64,000 bases of DNA from Pseudoruegeria sp. SHC-113. Lineage in GTDB: Bacteria; Pseudomonadota; Alphaproteobacteria; Rhodobacterales; Rhodobacteraceae. The notes under the pieces are model-generated. The model was not told where the DNA came from, did no database searches, and worked only from the letters and a program-made list of their open reading frames with translations. The position numbers were made by a program, and so were the translations under genes. This document shows, one piece after another, positions 29,310 through 38,732 of this stretch (its first letter is position 1; each line of letters begins with the position of its first letter). The stretch is from the NCBI RefSeq assembly GCF_025376885.1, contig NZ_JAHUBR010000003.1, positions 124,001 to 188,000 on the forward strand, written 5' to 3'.

Positions 29310-30350
29310 ATGGCCCAGACGAAGACGATCCTGAAGGCGCTCAACGGCGAAACGCAAGCGGTGCCGCCGATCTGGATGATGCGGCAGGCCGGGCGTTACT
29401 TGCCGGAGTACCGCGCCACGCGGGCGCAGGCCGGGGATTTTCTCTCGCTTTGCTATAACCCCGACCTCGCCGCCGAGGTAACGCTGCAGCCGATCCGCCG
29501 CTACGGCTTTGATGCGGCGATCCTCTTTGCCGATATCCTTCTGGTGCCGCAGGCACTGGGGGCGGATCTTTGGTTTGTCACCGGCGAAGGGCCGCGGCTG
29601 TCCACCATCACCACGCCGGGCGAACTGGCGGCGCTGAAGCCGGTGGAGGACATCCACGAGGTGCTCGCGCCCGTCTACGAGACGGTGAAAATCCTTGCGC
29701 GCGAGTTGCCTTCCGAGACGACGCTGATCGGCTTTGCCGGTGCGCCCTGGACAGTTGCGACCTATATGATCGCCGGGCGAGGCACGCCGGATCAGGGCCC
29801 GGCCCATGCGCTGATGCAGGCCGACGTGGCCACCTTCGAGGCGCTGCTGGCGCGGATCACGGCGGCCACGATCGAATATCTCTCGATGCAGATCGAGGCG
29901 GGCGCCGAGGTGGTGAAGCTGTTTGACAGCTGGGCTGGATCGCTCAAGGGCGAGGCTTTCGGAAAATACGCGCTGGAGCCTGCGAAGGAGATCATCGCGG
30001 CCCTGAAAGCGCGCCATCCGGGCGTGCCGATCATCGCCTTCCCGCGCGAGGCCGGCGAGAACTACGTGGGCTTTGCCAAGGCCACTGGCGCGGATTGCGT
30101 TGCGCTGGACAACTCTGTGTCGCCGGAATGGGCCGCCGCCCATGTGCAGGTGGATGGCTGCGTGCAGGGCAATCTTGCCTCGCGCCACATGGTCACCGGG
30201 GGGCAGGCGCTGGTGGAGGAGACGCGGGCCATCGTGAAAGCCTTCGGCAATGGCCCGCATATCTTCAACCTTGGCCACGGCATCACGCCGGATGCGGATC
30301 CGGAGAACGTTCAGCTCATGATCGACACGGTGCGCGAGGGGCGGGGTTAA
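29310..30350 (+). CDS. hemE: Uroporphyrinogen decarboxylase
   Basis: A 346-residue URO-D enzyme converting uroporphyrinogen III to coproporphyrinogen III. The family signature [17 protein letters not shown] is near the N-terminus; the second signature [14 protein letters not shown] and the late FNLGHGI motif are present. ATG 29310 has GGGGAAA upstream. Its TAA overlaps the TAA of the convergent ASPIC-domain gene, both using the palindrome TTAA at 30347-30350. Confidence 0.97.
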   Translation: MAQTKTILKALNGETQAVPPIWMMRQAGRYLPEYRATRAQAGDFLSLCYNPDLAAEVTLQPIRRYGFDAAILFADILLVPQALGADLWFVTGEGPRLSTITTPGELAALKPVEDIHEVLAPVYETVKILARELPSETTLIGFAGAPWTVATYMIAGRGTPDQGPAHALMQADVATFEALLARITAATIEYLSMQIEAGAEVVKLFDSWAGSLKGEAFGKYALEPAKEIIAALKARHPGVPIIAFPREAGENYVGFAKATGADCVALDNSVSPEWAAAHVQVDGCVQGNLASRHMVTGGQALVEETRAIVKAFGNGPHIFNLGHGITPDADPENVQLMIDTVREGRG

Positions 30351-31915
30351 CCGCCCGGCGCCAGTAGAAGCGCCGCATCCGCGCCATTGCGGGTGACGCG
30401 TGTCAGGGCGTTGACCGGCAGATCCACCCAATCGCTCACTGCGCCATCGGGCCAAATCACGCGCAGATCGGCCTGCGTGGCCATGCCGAGCCCGATGTGC
30501 AGGGGTACGGCATCGCCGCCCGCATGGCCGCCGCCCACGGTGATCTCGCGCAGATGGGTGCGCCCGCCGGCGCGGATCTCGGCGAAGGCCCCGACGGCAC
30601 GGGTGTTCGGCGCGGGGTGGCGCAGCGCGACCATGGCCCAGTTGCCCGGCGCATCTGACGTGTTCTGATAGGCCTCTGCCGCCGCGCGGCGGTTGACGAC
30701 GATCAGGTCCAGCAGCCCGTCGAGATTGAGATCGACGAGCGCCGCGCCGCGGCTGCGCTCCACCGTGGCAATCCCAGCGGTTGCGCCATGTTCGGTGAAA
30801 CGGCCGTCGGCCTGTTGCACGAGCAGGTTGTTCGGATCTTCCATTGCGGCGCCGGGCATTTGCTCGACATTGCCCTTGGCGACGAAAATATCGTCCCGCC
30901 CGTCGTTCTGCACATCGCCGAAGGCCACGTGCCAGCCGGTGGAGGGGCGGCCATCGTCGCCCACATAGGGGCGGTGGGCGGTGGTGCCGGAATCAAAATG
31001 CGCATCCTCATAGACGGGGCCTTGCGCGCCTTCCGCCAGCGCCTGGAACTTCTGATCGCCCATCGAGGTGAGATAGACCTCCTGCCGTCCGTCGCCCGTC
31101 ATGTCGCGGGTGGCGATGCCCATGCCCCAGAGGGCGTAGGGCTTCCAGCCGTCCTCCTCGGTGTAAAGCCGGGGCGTGGGTTCCATCGCCCAGAGCTGCT
31201 CCTGCCCGCCTTTCACGTAGTAATGGCGATCGTTGGAGACGCGCAGATCCTGACGGCCCGTGCGGGACCAGTCGGAAAACAGCATCGAGAGCGGGCAATA
31301 GGCGGGGGCGAGCGGGAGTGGCGTGCCGTAGCCTGCGCCATCCTGCCGGTAGAGCGCGCCGGGGGCGCAGGTGCCGAAGGGGCCTTTCGGGTCCGCGCGA
31401 TCCACGTAATTGCCGAAAGCGAGCGTGGGCAGCGTCGCGCCTTCTTCCCAGGTGGCGGAGAAGGCGGTTGTCCAGCCCTCCGGGTCGCTTTCAAAGCCGA
31501 AGGCCTTGCCCATCGGCTCGAAGCGGCAGTTGCCGAGGCCGCGCATCAGGCGGTTTTCGCCGACGCGCAGTACGGCCAGATCGAGCGTGCCGTCGCCGTC
31601 GATGTCCAGCGGGTAGGCCCCGGTGACACCTTCCAGCGCGAGGGATTTCGGGGTGGCTTTCTCGAAGCGGATCGCCGCGCCGTGGCCTTTGGTGGTATTC
31701 TTCAACAGCATCGCCGGGGCGCTGCCACCGGCAAGGAAAGCCTCGGGCAGATCATCGCCGTTGCAATCGAAGACGGCCACGCCGCCGCCGACGAAATGCT
31801 CCCAGCCGCCGGAGTAGATATGCTCGGGCAGAGGCACAGGGCTGAAGCGCGGCTCCGCCGTGACGGTAAGTGGCGCGAGCAGCAGGAGACCTGCGAAGGC
31901 GGCTTTATACGGCAT
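30347..31915 (-). CDS. Secreted FG-GAP/ASPIC-UnbV (CRTAC1-like) protein
   Basis: A 522-residue exported protein with a signal peptide ending TVTAEP. It carries several FG-GAP/VCBS blades with calcium-binding loops of the type DxDx[41 protein letters not shown] and [15 protein letters not shown]. The C-terminus is an ASPIC/UnbV domain with [12 protein letters not shown] and [14 protein letters not shown]1-like proteins are found from cyanobacteria to animals, and bacterial roles are mostly unknown. Its start overlaps the end of the ROK regulator gene by 11 bp, implying co-transcription and translational coupling. Confidence 0.85.
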   Translation of the reverse strand: MPYKAAFAGLLLLAPLTVTAEPRFSPVPLPEHIYSGGWEHFVGGGVAVFDCNGDDLPEAFLAGGSAPAMLLKNTTKGHGAAIRFEKATPKSLALEGVTGAYPLDIDGDGTLDLAVLRVGENRLMRGLGNCRFEPMGKAFGFESDPEGWTTAFSATWEEGATLPTLAFGNYVDRADPKGPFGTCAPGALYRQDGAGYGTPLPLAPAYCPLSMLFSDWSRTGRQDLRVSNDRHYYVKGGQEQLWAMEPTPRLYTEEDGWKPYALWGMGIATRDMTGDGRQEVYLTSMGDQKFQALAEGAQGPVYEDAHFDSGTTAHRPYVGDDGRPSTGWHVAFGDVQNDGRDDIFVAKGNVEQMPGAAMEDPNNLLVQQADGRFTEHGATAGIATVERSRGAALVDLNLDGLLDLIVVNRRAAAEAYQNTSDAPGNWAMVALRHPAPNTRAVGAFAEIRAGGRTHLREITVGGGHAGGDAVPLHIGLGMATQADLRVIWPDGAVSDWVDLPVNALTRVTRNGADAALLLAPGG

Positions 31916-33128
31916 CGGTGATCTTTCTGATGGCGAGGTCGGTGACGCCGTCCATGGCGAAGGCGGCCGCGCCCTTGGCCCACATGAGATCGCCCCATTT
32001 GTGGATGCGCACCTCGGGCAGGGGGGCGTCCACCTGGATCACGGCGGCCTTCATGGCTTCAAGGACTTCATCGGCGTAGAGGTAATCGAACTGCATCCGC
32101 TCGCCGGAGAGGATGATCAGTTCGGGGTCAAAGATGTTGACGATATTGGCGAGCCCGATGGCAAACATGCGCCCGGCGCGATGGAAGATCGATTGCGCGG
32201 TGGTGTCGCCGGCCTTGGCCTTGCGAAAAAGCATGTCGAGCGTGGCGTTCTCGGTCTCGCTTCCGCTGAGCAGGCCGGTGATGCTGGCCTCGCGCAGCAG
32301 GGCGTAATCGGCCACATAGGCCTCGAGGCAGCCGCGCTGGCCGCAGCGGCAAAGCGCGCCGTCCAGATGCACCTTGGTGTGGCCGAATTCCGCGCCGCAG
32401 CCGCGCGTGCCACGATAGAGGGCGTTGTCGATCACAATGCCCATGCCGACGCCATGCTCGATCGTCACCACGATGAAATCGGTCACCGTCTTGCCCATGC
32501 CAAAGAGCTGCTCTGCCATGGCGACGAGATTTGCATCGTTGTCGATGAAGACGGGGATCGGCAGCAGCGCCTCGACCTTGTCGCGCAGGCTCACGTTGCG
32601 CTCCGTCATGGAGGGCGACCAGTACACAAAGCCGCGCGGCGCATCGATGATGCCGGCCACGCCGATCCCGAGGCCCGAGATCTGCTCCACCTGCATGTCG
32701 GCCTCGGAGGCTGCGGCGCGCACCGAGTTGGCGATGAACTCGGCCATGGCTTCAGGGGCGAGCTTGGAGGCGGGCAGGGCGGCGGTGTATTCGCTCACCG
32801 TGTTGCCCTCGAAATCGATCAACGCCACCATCACGTTGCGGCTGGCCACCTTGAGCCCGGCCACGATATGAGCCTCGCCCCGGATCTTCAGGGCCACGCG
32901 CGGGCGTCCGCGGCGGGAATCGGGCTTGGACTCCGGCGCGATCTCCTCGATCAGCCCGGCCTTGAGCAACTCAGACGTGATCGACGTGACCGTGGCCGGG
33001 CTTACACCGGTTTTCTGGGCAATATCGATCCTTGCGATCTGCCCGGATTTGCGTATCGTCGAGATGACTTTCTGGCGCCCGGACTCTCTTTGATCGGACA
33101 CCGATGTCGCGCGGTCGATTCGTGCCAC
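31905..33128 (-). CDS. ROK-family transcriptional regulator, XylR-like
   Basis: A 407-residue regulator. The N-terminal winged helix (VISTIRKSGQIARIDIAQKT, then SPATVTSITSELLKAGLIEE) is followed by a sugar-kinase-fold ROK domain with IDNDANLVAMAE, the phosphate-loop-like EHGVGMGIVI and the zinc motif CRCGQRGCLEAY. It is divergent from the xylose-type importer, so it most likely represses xylFHG in the absence of the sugar. It probably also governs the ASPIC gene that overlaps its 3' end. The exact sugar cannot be read from sequence. Confidence 0.9.
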   Translation of the reverse strand: MARIDRATSVSDQRESGRQKVISTIRKSGQIARIDIAQKTGVSPATVTSITSELLKAGLIEEIAPESKPDSRRGRPRVALKIRGEAHIVAGLKVASRNVMVALIDFEGNTVSEYTAALPASKLAPEAMAEFIANSVRAAASEADMQVEQISGLGIGVAGIIDAPRGFVYWSPSMTERNVSLRDKVEALLPIPVFIDNDANLVAMAEQLFGMGKTVTDFIVVTIEHGVGMGIVIDNALYRGTRGCGAEFGHTKVHLDGALCRCGQRGCLEAYVADYALLREASITGLLSGSETENATLDMLFRKAKAGDTTAQSIFHRAGRMFAIGLANIVNIFDPELIILSGERMQFDYLYADEVLEAMKAAVIQVDAPLPEVRIHKWGDLMWAKGAAAFAMDGVTDLAIRKITDAV

Positions 33129-33153
33129 TGGCTGTTCCTCCCCAAGGAACTAT

Positions 33154-33165
33154 ATTTCACTGAAT
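33154..33165. promoter_or_regulatory. Putative ROK operator, site 1
   Basis: ATTTCACTGAAT, containing the palindrome TTCA-C-TGAA, 26 bases upstream of the ROK regulator start. A related half-site recurs in inverted orientation 70 bp away. A plausible operator for autoregulation. Confidence 0.45.
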
Positions 33166-33223
33166 AAAATAAATCCGCAAGCGCGGTTGTTTGCTAGGGC
33201 ATAAAAGTTAGCGCAAACATTAT

Positions 33224-33235
33224 ATTTTTCAGTGG
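33224..33235. promoter_or_regulatory. Putative ROK operator, site 2
   Basis: ATTTTTCAGTGG carries the half-site TTCAGTG, which is the reverse complement of part of site 1. Both are preceded by TATATTT. The pair is about 70 bp apart in the xylF promoter region. Confidence 0.4.
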
Positions 33236-33367
33236 CTTACACGAAATTTACATCCGTCCTCCGTATTTAATTAGACCTTCAAAATAAATAATGTTAGAAA
33301 CAGGGAGCCGCTGCGATTCCAACAGGACGCATGGGAGAGCGGCGGTGTGAACTCTAGGGAGGAAATC

Positions 33368-34387
33368 ATGAAGAAATTCACCGGTATTGTTGCGGGCGTG
33401 TTCGCCGCAACCATGGCTACCACTGCACTCGCCGATGGCGTTGTTGTCGGCGTGAGCTGGTCCAACTTCCAGGAAGAGCGCTGGAAAACCGACGAAGCCG
33501 CCATCAAGGCCGCTCTGGAAGCCGCTGGCGCCGAGTATATCTCTGCCGACGCGCAATCCTCGTCCGCCAAGCAACTGTCCGACGTCGAGAGCCTGATCGC
33601 CCAAGGCGCTGACGCGCTGATCATTCTTGCCCAGGACGCCTCTGCCGTGGGCCCGGCTGTTGAAGCCGCCGCCAACGAAGGCATCCCGGTTGTGGCCTAT
33701 GACCGTCTGATCGAAGACAGCCGCGCCTTCTACCTGACGTTTGACAACGTCGAAGTGGGCCGCATGCAGGCGCGTGCCGTGCTGGAAGCTCAGCCCAAAG
33801 GCAACTACGTGATGATCAAGGGCTCCCCGACCGACCCGAACGCAGATTTCCTGCGCGGCGGTCAGCAGGAGATCCTGCAAGCAGCCATCGACGCGGGCGA
33901 CATCACCATCGTCGGCGAAGCCTACACCGATGGCTGGGTTCCGGCCAACGCACAGCGCAACATGGAGCAGATCCTGACCGCGGCCGACAACAAGGTTGAC
34001 GCCGTTGTCGCCTCCAACGACGGCACCGCCGGTGGCGTTGTGGCAGCACTGACCGCACAGGGCATGGAAGGCATCCCGGTCTCCGGCCAAGACGGCGACC
34101 ACGCCGCTCTGAACCGCGTGGCTCTGGGCACCCAGACCGTTTCCGTGTGGAAAGACGCGCGTGAGCTGGGCAAGGCTGCCGGCGAAATCGCCGTGGCGCT
34201 GGCTGGCGACAGCATGGCCAAGATCGACGGCGCTGCCGAGTGGACCTCGCCGGGCGGCACCACGATGAACGCGAAGTTCCTCGCACCGGTTCCGGTGACG
34301 CAGGAGAACCTGAACGTCGTGATCGACGCAGGCTGGATCGGCAAAGACGCCCTCTGCGCCGGCGCTTCCATCGCGCTCTGCAACTGA
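33368..34387 (+). CDS. xylF: Xylose-type ABC transporter substrate-binding protein
   Basis: A 339-residue periplasmic sugar receptor. ATG 33368 follows AGGGAGGAAA. A signal peptide ends TTALA before DGVVVGVSW. The segments SNFQEERWKTDEAAIK, PVVAYDRLIED and FDNVEVGRMQA are characteristic of XylF. The gene is followed by a permease and one ATPase of the CUT2 class. A 10-bp hairpin at 34402-34428 after the stop may make this gene's mRNA more stable than the membrane genes'. Confidence 0.92.
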   Translation: MKKFTGIVAGVFAATMATTALADGVVVGVSWSNFQEERWKTDEAAIKAALEAAGAEYISADAQSSSAKQLSDVESLIAQGADALIILAQDASAVGPAVEAAANEGIPVVAYDRLIEDSRAFYLTFDNVEVGRMQARAVLEAQPKGNYVMIKGSPTDPNADFLRGGQQEILQAAIDAGDITIVGEAYTDGWVPANAQRNMEQILTAADNKVDAVVASNDGTAGGVVAALTAQGMEGIPVSGQDGDHAALNRVALGTQTVSVWKDARELGKAAGEIAVALAGDSMAKIDGAAEWTSPGGTTMNAKFLAPVPVTQENLNVVIDAGWIGKDALCAGASIALCN

Positions 34388-34401
34388 TCTGACACGCTTC
34401 C

Positions 34402-34428
34402 GCTTCCCCGCCCCACGCGCGGGGAAGC
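34402..34428 (+). other. Intercistronic hairpin xylF-xylH
   Basis: GCTTCCCCGC and GCGGGGAAGC form a perfect 10-bp stem with a 7-base loop. No strong T tract follows. Likely an mRNA stabiliser or partial terminator that favours the binding protein. Confidence 0.7.
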
Positions 34429-34545
34429 AACCCATTTTCCAAAATTCCTGACATTGCTGTAGGCTCTCACCGGGTGCACGCCGCTGGCGGACACTGGGCC
34501 TGCATCGCAATGGGTGACGTCCGAGAGCGGGAGAGGACACACAAC

Positions 34546-35811
34546 ATGCAAGACAAAGCCAAGAAATTCTTTGCCAGCCTGGGGCTCGATACCCGGCTGC
34601 TGGGGATGATCGGCGCCCTCGTGGTGATCTGGATCGTCTTCGGTATCGCGACCGAGGGCAGGTTCCTCTCGCCGCGCAACTTTTTCAACGTGTCGGTGCA
34701 GACGGCCTCTGTGGCGGTGATGGCTACGGGCATGGTCTTCGTCATCGTGACACGCCACATCGACCTGTCCGTCGGCTCCATGCTGGGCTTCATCGGTATG
34801 ACAGTGGCCGCGCTGCAGGTGCAATGGCTGCCGCAGGTGCTCGGGCTCGGGCATTGGTCGATCTGGATCATCGCTGTCGTCGTCGCGATCCTGATGGGCG
34901 CGGTGCTGGGCGCGTTCCAGGGCTGGATCATCGGCTACCTGACGGTGCCGGCCTTCATTGTGACGCTTGGTGGCTTCCTGATTTATCGCGGTGCGATGTG
35001 GTGGGTCACCAAGGGCCAGACGCAAGCGCCGCTGGATCCGACCTTCCGCCTGCTGGGCGGCGGGGCAGAGGGCACGCTGGGCGAGACCTTAAGCTGGGCC
35101 TTTGGCCTGATTGCTGCCGTGGCCGCCGTGGTGGTGATGCTGCTGAGCCGCAAGCGCAAGGCCGATCACGGCTTCGTCGTGAAACCGGTCTGGGCGGAAG
35201 CCATTATGATGAGCCTCGCAGCCGGCCTGATCATCGCCTTTGTCTGGATCATGAACAGCTATCCGATCCCGAAAGGCGCGATGAAGCGCATGACGGAAGC
35301 CCAGGGCATCGAATACACCGAGGATCTGGTGTGGAACCATGGCGTGGCCATTCCGGTGCTGATCCTGCTCGTCGTCGCGCTGGTGATGACGGTGATCTCC
35401 ACCCGCACCCGTTTTGGCCGCTACATCTACGCCACTGGGGGCAACCCGGAAGCCGCGGAGCTTTCGGGCATCAACACCCGCCTGCTGACGGTGAAGGTCT
35501 TTGCCCTGATGGGCGCGCTCACCGGCATCGCCTCGATCATCGCCTCTGCCCGCCTGAACGCGGTGGATGTGGGGCTCGGCACGCTGGACGAGCTGCGCGT
35601 GATCGCGGCGGCCGTGATCGGCGGCACCGCCCTGAGCGGCGGCTTCGGCACCATCTACGGCGCGGTCATTGGCGCGCTGATCATGCAATCGCTGCAATCG
35701 GGCATGGCCTCTGTGGGCGTGGATGCGCCGCTGCAGAACATCGTGGTGGGCTTCGTGCTCGTCTTCGCGGTGTGGGTCGATATCGTGTACCGTCGCAAGA
35801 CCGGCGCGTAA
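34546..35811 (+). CDS. xylH: Xylose-type ABC transporter permease
   Basis: A 421-residue CUT2 permease with about ten or more helices. ATG 34546 has GGGAGAGGA upstream. Family segments include GMVFVIVTRHIDLSVGSMLG, GYLTVPAFIVTLGG, ATGGNPEAAELSGI and GGTALSGGFGTIYGAVIG. The long form, with an additional cytoplasmic/periplasmic stretch around residues 155-260, is typical of XylH rather than RbsC. The next gene starts 15 bases on. Confidence 0.92.
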   Translation: MQDKAKKFFASLGLDTRLLGMIGALVVIWIVFGIATEGRFLSPRNFFNVSVQTASVAVMATGMVFVIVTRHIDLSVGSMLGFIGMTVAALQVQWLPQVLGLGHWSIWIIAVVVAILMGAVLGAFQGWIIGYLTVPAFIVTLGGFLIYRGAMWWVTKGQTQAPLDPTFRLLGGGAEGTLGETLSWAFGLIAAVAAVVVMLLSRKRKADHGFVVKPVWAEAIMMSLAAGLIIAFVWIMNSYPIPKGAMKRMTEAQGIEYTEDLVWNHGVAIPVLILLVVALVMTVISTRTRFGRYIYATGGNPEAAELSGINTRLLTVKVFALMGALTGIASIIASARLNAVDVGLGTLDELRVIAAAVIGGTALSGGFGTIYGAVIGALIMQSLQSGMASVGVDAPLQNIVVGFVLVFAVWVDIVYRRKTGA

Positions 35812-35826
35812 GGGGAGGAACGACAG

Positions 35827-36588
35827 ATGGACAAGAAAACCCCTCTCGTGGAGATGGATGACATCCACATCTCCTTCGGTGGCATCAAGGCCGTGGACCA
35901 CGTTTCCGTGGATCTCTATCCGGGCGAAGTTGTGGGCCTGCTGGGCCACAACGGGGCCGGGAAATCGACGCTGATCAAGATCCTCTCCGGGGCCTACAAG
36001 GCCGATGGCGGCGAGATCCGGATCAACGGCGAGAAGGCCGTGATCAACAACCCCCGCGATGCGCGCAAGTACAACATCGAGACGATCTACCAGACGCTGG
36101 CTTTGGCCGATAACCTCGACAGCGCCTCGAACCTCTTCCTCGGGCGCGAGCTGGTGACACCGCTGGGCATGGTCGACGATGACGCCATGGAAGCCGAAAC
36201 CCGCAAGATCATGGGCCGGCTGAACCCGAACTTCGAGAAGTTCTCGGCCCCAGTGTCGGCGCTCTCGGGTGGTCAGCGGCAGTCGGTGGCGATCGCGCGT
36301 GCGGTCTACTTCAACGCCAAGATCCTGATCATGGACGAGCCCACCGCGGCGCTCGGGCCGCATGAGACACAGATGGTGAGCGAGTTGATCCAGCAGCTGA
36401 AGGCTGAAGGCATCGGCATCTTCCTGATCAGCCACGACATCCATGATGTGATGCAGCTTTGTGACCGCGCCTCGGTGATGAAAAACGGTAAGCTCGTGGG
36501 CACGGTGGATGTGGATACCGTCACCGATGACGACCTGCTGGGCATGATCATCCTCGGCAAGCACCCGCATGAGAAGGCGGACGCGTAA
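35827..36588 (+). CDS. Xylose-type ABC transporter ATP-binding protein, single-domain
   Basis: A 253-residue ATPase with Walker [14 protein letters not shown]-loop [11 protein letters not shown], signature [16 protein letters not shown], Walker [13 protein letters not shown] and the H-loop in LISHDIHD. Enterobacterial XylG has two fused ATPase domains of about 510 residues; this one has a single domain and must act as a homodimer, as FrcA does. It ends the xylFHG operon ahead of a clear terminator. Confidence 0.92.
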   Translation: MDKKTPLVEMDDIHISFGGIKAVDHVSVDLYPGEVVGLLGHNGAGKSTLIKILSGAYKADGGEIRINGEKAVINNPRDARKYNIETIYQTLALADNLDSASNLFLGRELVTPLGMVDDDAMEAETRKIMGRLNPNFEKFSAPVSALSGGQRQSVAIARAVYFNAKILIMDEPTAALGPHETQMVSELIQQLKAEGIGIFLISHDIHDVMQLCDRASVMKNGKLVGTVDVDTVTDDDLLGMIILGKHPHEKADA

Positions 36589-36615
36589 GCTTCTGGCCTG
36601 ACCTAGGTGAAAAAG

Positions 36616-36649
36616 AAACCGCCGCGAGGACGCCCCTCGCGGCGGTTTT
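36616..36649 (+). terminator. xylFHG terminator
   Basis: AAACCGCCGCGAGG and CCTCGCGGCGGTTT make a 14-bp stem around a 5-base loop, followed by T and C. It lies 28 bases after the ATPase gene. Confidence 0.93.
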
Positions 36650-36834
36650 CATTTGAGCGCCCTATGTGAAGCGCAGGCCCTGCTGCGCCGCCTAACCCGT
36701 CCCAGAACGGCTGCGAGGCGCGACATCTCGTCGGTTTTTTCAGTGTCTCCGCAGACTTTGCAAGCCTTTCGGCTTGATCTACCCTGAGGTGAACGGGGGT
36801 CGGTTATCGCAGCCTTCTCCTGCCGGAGGGTGGT

Positions 36835-37800
36835 ATGGATTTGATCACAGGGTCGCGTGTGCTCTTGGCGGTTTCCCTTCTCGTCACGGGCTGGTTTCAG
36901 GATTGTAGCGGCGGGCCAGAGGGTGTGGCGCTTGGGGAAACCGCGCGGGAACGGGTGTCGCTGACCGCGACCGCCAACCAGATCGTCGTCGCGCTGCCGG
37001 TGCCGGAAGGCGCAACCGTGGACGCCGGCACGGTGCTTGTGCAGCTTGATGACCGCATCCAGAAAGCCAACGTGGCTCTGGCCGAGGCACGGCTTGCCTC
37101 GGCGCAAGCGGCCCTCGACAAGCTCGTGGCAGGCGCGCGCCCCGAAGAGATCGCCGTGGCCGAAGCCAATGTCGCCGCCAAGAAGGCCGAGTTGCGCGAA
37201 GCCGAGAGCGTTTATGAACGAGATCGGCGGCTGGTTGAGGCCGACGCCGTCACGGTGGCGCGTCTGGAAGCCGATGAGGCCCGCAGGGACGCCGCCCGTG
37301 CCGCGCTCAGCGCGGCGGAGCAGTCTCTCAAGGAATTGCGGGTGGGTGCGCGCGAAGAAGATCTGCGCCGCGCCGAGGCCGATGCGGATGCCGCACGGGC
37401 GGCACTGGAAGCCGAACAGGCCCGGCTGGCAGAGCTGACGATCACCGCCAGCCGGGGCGGAGTCCTCGACAGCCTGCCTTGGAACCTCGGCGAGCGGGTG
37501 ACGGTTGGCAGCCCGGTGGCCGTCGTCCTTGCCGGCGAGGCGCCGCAGGCCCGCGTCTATATTCCCGAGGCCCATAGAGTGGGGCTTAAGGAGGGCGACA
37601 GGCTGCCTGTCCATGTGGACGGCCTGCCGGAGCCGCTTACCGGCGTGGTGCGGTGGATCAGCTCCGATCCTGCCTTCACGCCCTACTACGCCCTCAATCA
37701 GGAAGAACGGGGCCGGCTTGTCTACCGCGCGGATATCCTTCTGCCAGACGCCGATCCGGATCTGCCGCTGGGTATTCCGGTGCAGGTGGATATGCCGTGA
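36835..37800 (+). CDS. HlyD/YbhG-type membrane-fusion (adaptor) protein
   Basis: A 321-residue periplasmic adaptor. One N-terminal hydrophobic segment (RVLLAVSLLVTGWF) anchors or exports it. A lipoyl half-motif (VALPVPEGATVDAGTVLVQLDD) leads into a long Ala/Glu/Arg-rich helical hairpin, residues about 80-190, then the second lipoyl half (GGVLDSLPWNLGERVTVGSPVAVVLAGE) and a beta barrel. It overlaps the ATPase gene by 4 bp. With the next two genes it forms a YbhGFS-like drug exporter that may contact an outer-membrane channel. Confidence 0.88.
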   Translation: MDLITGSRVLLAVSLLVTGWFQDCSGGPEGVALGETARERVSLTATANQIVVALPVPEGATVDAGTVLVQLDDRIQKANVALAEARLASAQAALDKLVAGARPEEIAVAEANVAAKKAELREAESVYERDRRLVEADAVTVARLEADEARRDAARAALSAAEQSLKELRVGAREEDLRRAEADADAARAALEAEQARLAELTITASRGGVLDSLPWNLGERVTVGSPVAVVLAGEAPQARVYIPEAHRVGLKEGDRLPVHVDGLPEPLTGVVRWISSDPAFTPYYALNQEERGRLVYRADILLPDADPDLPLGIPVQVDMP

Positions 37801-38732
37801 CCGACCTCGCCGTGGAAGCAAGCGGTCTGACCCGCGCCTTCGGGGAAAAGCGCGCCGTGGATGCGCTGGATCTCGCGGTCCCGGCTGGCACGATCTTTGG
37901 CTTTCTCGGGCCCAACGGCTGCGGCAAGACAACGACGATGCGCTTGCTGACGGGTCTGCTGCGCCCCAGCGCCGGCACCGCGCGGGTCCTGGGGCATGCG
38001 CTCCCTGCCGAGGCCGAGGCGCTCAAGCGCAAGATCGGCTATATGACCCAGACATTCTCGCTCTATCGGGATCTGACGGTGGCCGAAAACCTGCGTTTCG
38101 CGGCTGACATTCACGGCATGAACGCGGCCCGGCGGCGGCTGCGGATCGCCGACGTGCTCGCGCGCTTTGATCTGGAGGACCTGACCAGCCAGATGGGAGG
38201 CTCGATGAGCGGCGGGCAGCGCCAGCGGCTTGCGCTAGCTGCGGCGGTGCTGCACGAACCGGGGCTATTGTTCCTCGACGAGCCAACCTCGGCGGTAGAC
38301 CCGGAGACGCGCCGCGATTTCTGGGAAACGCTGTTTGATCTTTCGGCGGCCGGGGTGACGATCATCGTCTCCACGCATTTCATGGACGAGGCCGAGCGCT
38401 GCCAGCAGATCGCCATTCTCGACAAGGGCCGCAAACGTGCCGATGGGGCGCCCGACGCGCTGATGGCGGGGCTTCCGGCGCAGGTGGTTCAGGTGGAAGG
38501 CGGCGATCTGCGCACCGCCAAGCGCGCCATTGAGGGCCAGCCTTCGGTGATCAGTGTGGCGCAAATCGGAACGCGGCTGCGCGTACTCGTGGATCGCGCG
38601 GAGAGCGATCCGGTGGCGCTGGTGCGCGCAGGCATGCCGTCACAGGCCGAAGCCGGACTCGTGCGGCCCAACCTCGAAGATGTCTTCGTGGTGGCAACAC
38701 GGCACGCGCCGGGCGAAGAGGCCGCGGCATGA
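37797..38732 (+). CDS. ABC exporter ATP-binding protein, YbhF-like
   Basis: A 311-residue ATPase from GTG 37797, which overlaps the adaptor stop (GTGA). Motifs are Walker A GPNGCGKTTTMR, signature GSMSGGQRQRLALA, Walker B LLFLDEPTSAVDP and the H-loop STHFMDEAERC. A C-terminal extension of about 80 residues (EGGDLRTAKRAIEGQ and beyond) is typical of drug and antibiotic exporters of the CcmA/YbhF type. The frame upstream of the GTG is a shadow of the adaptor gene. Confidence 0.9.
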   Translation: MTDLAVEASGLTRAFGEKRAVDALDLAVPAGTIFGFLGPNGCGKTTTMRLLTGLLRPSAGTARVLGHALPAEAEALKRKIGYMTQTFSLYRDLTVAENLRFAADIHGMNAARRRLRIADVLARFDLEDLTSQMGGSMSGGQRQRLALAAAVLHEPGLLFLDEPTSAVDPETRRDFWETLFDLSAAGVTIIVSTHFMDEAERCQQIAILDKGRKRADGAPDALMAGLPAQVVQVEGGDLRTAKRAIEGQPSVISVAQIGTRLRVLVDRAESDPVALVRAGMPSQAEAGLVRPNLEDVFVVATRHAPGEEAAA

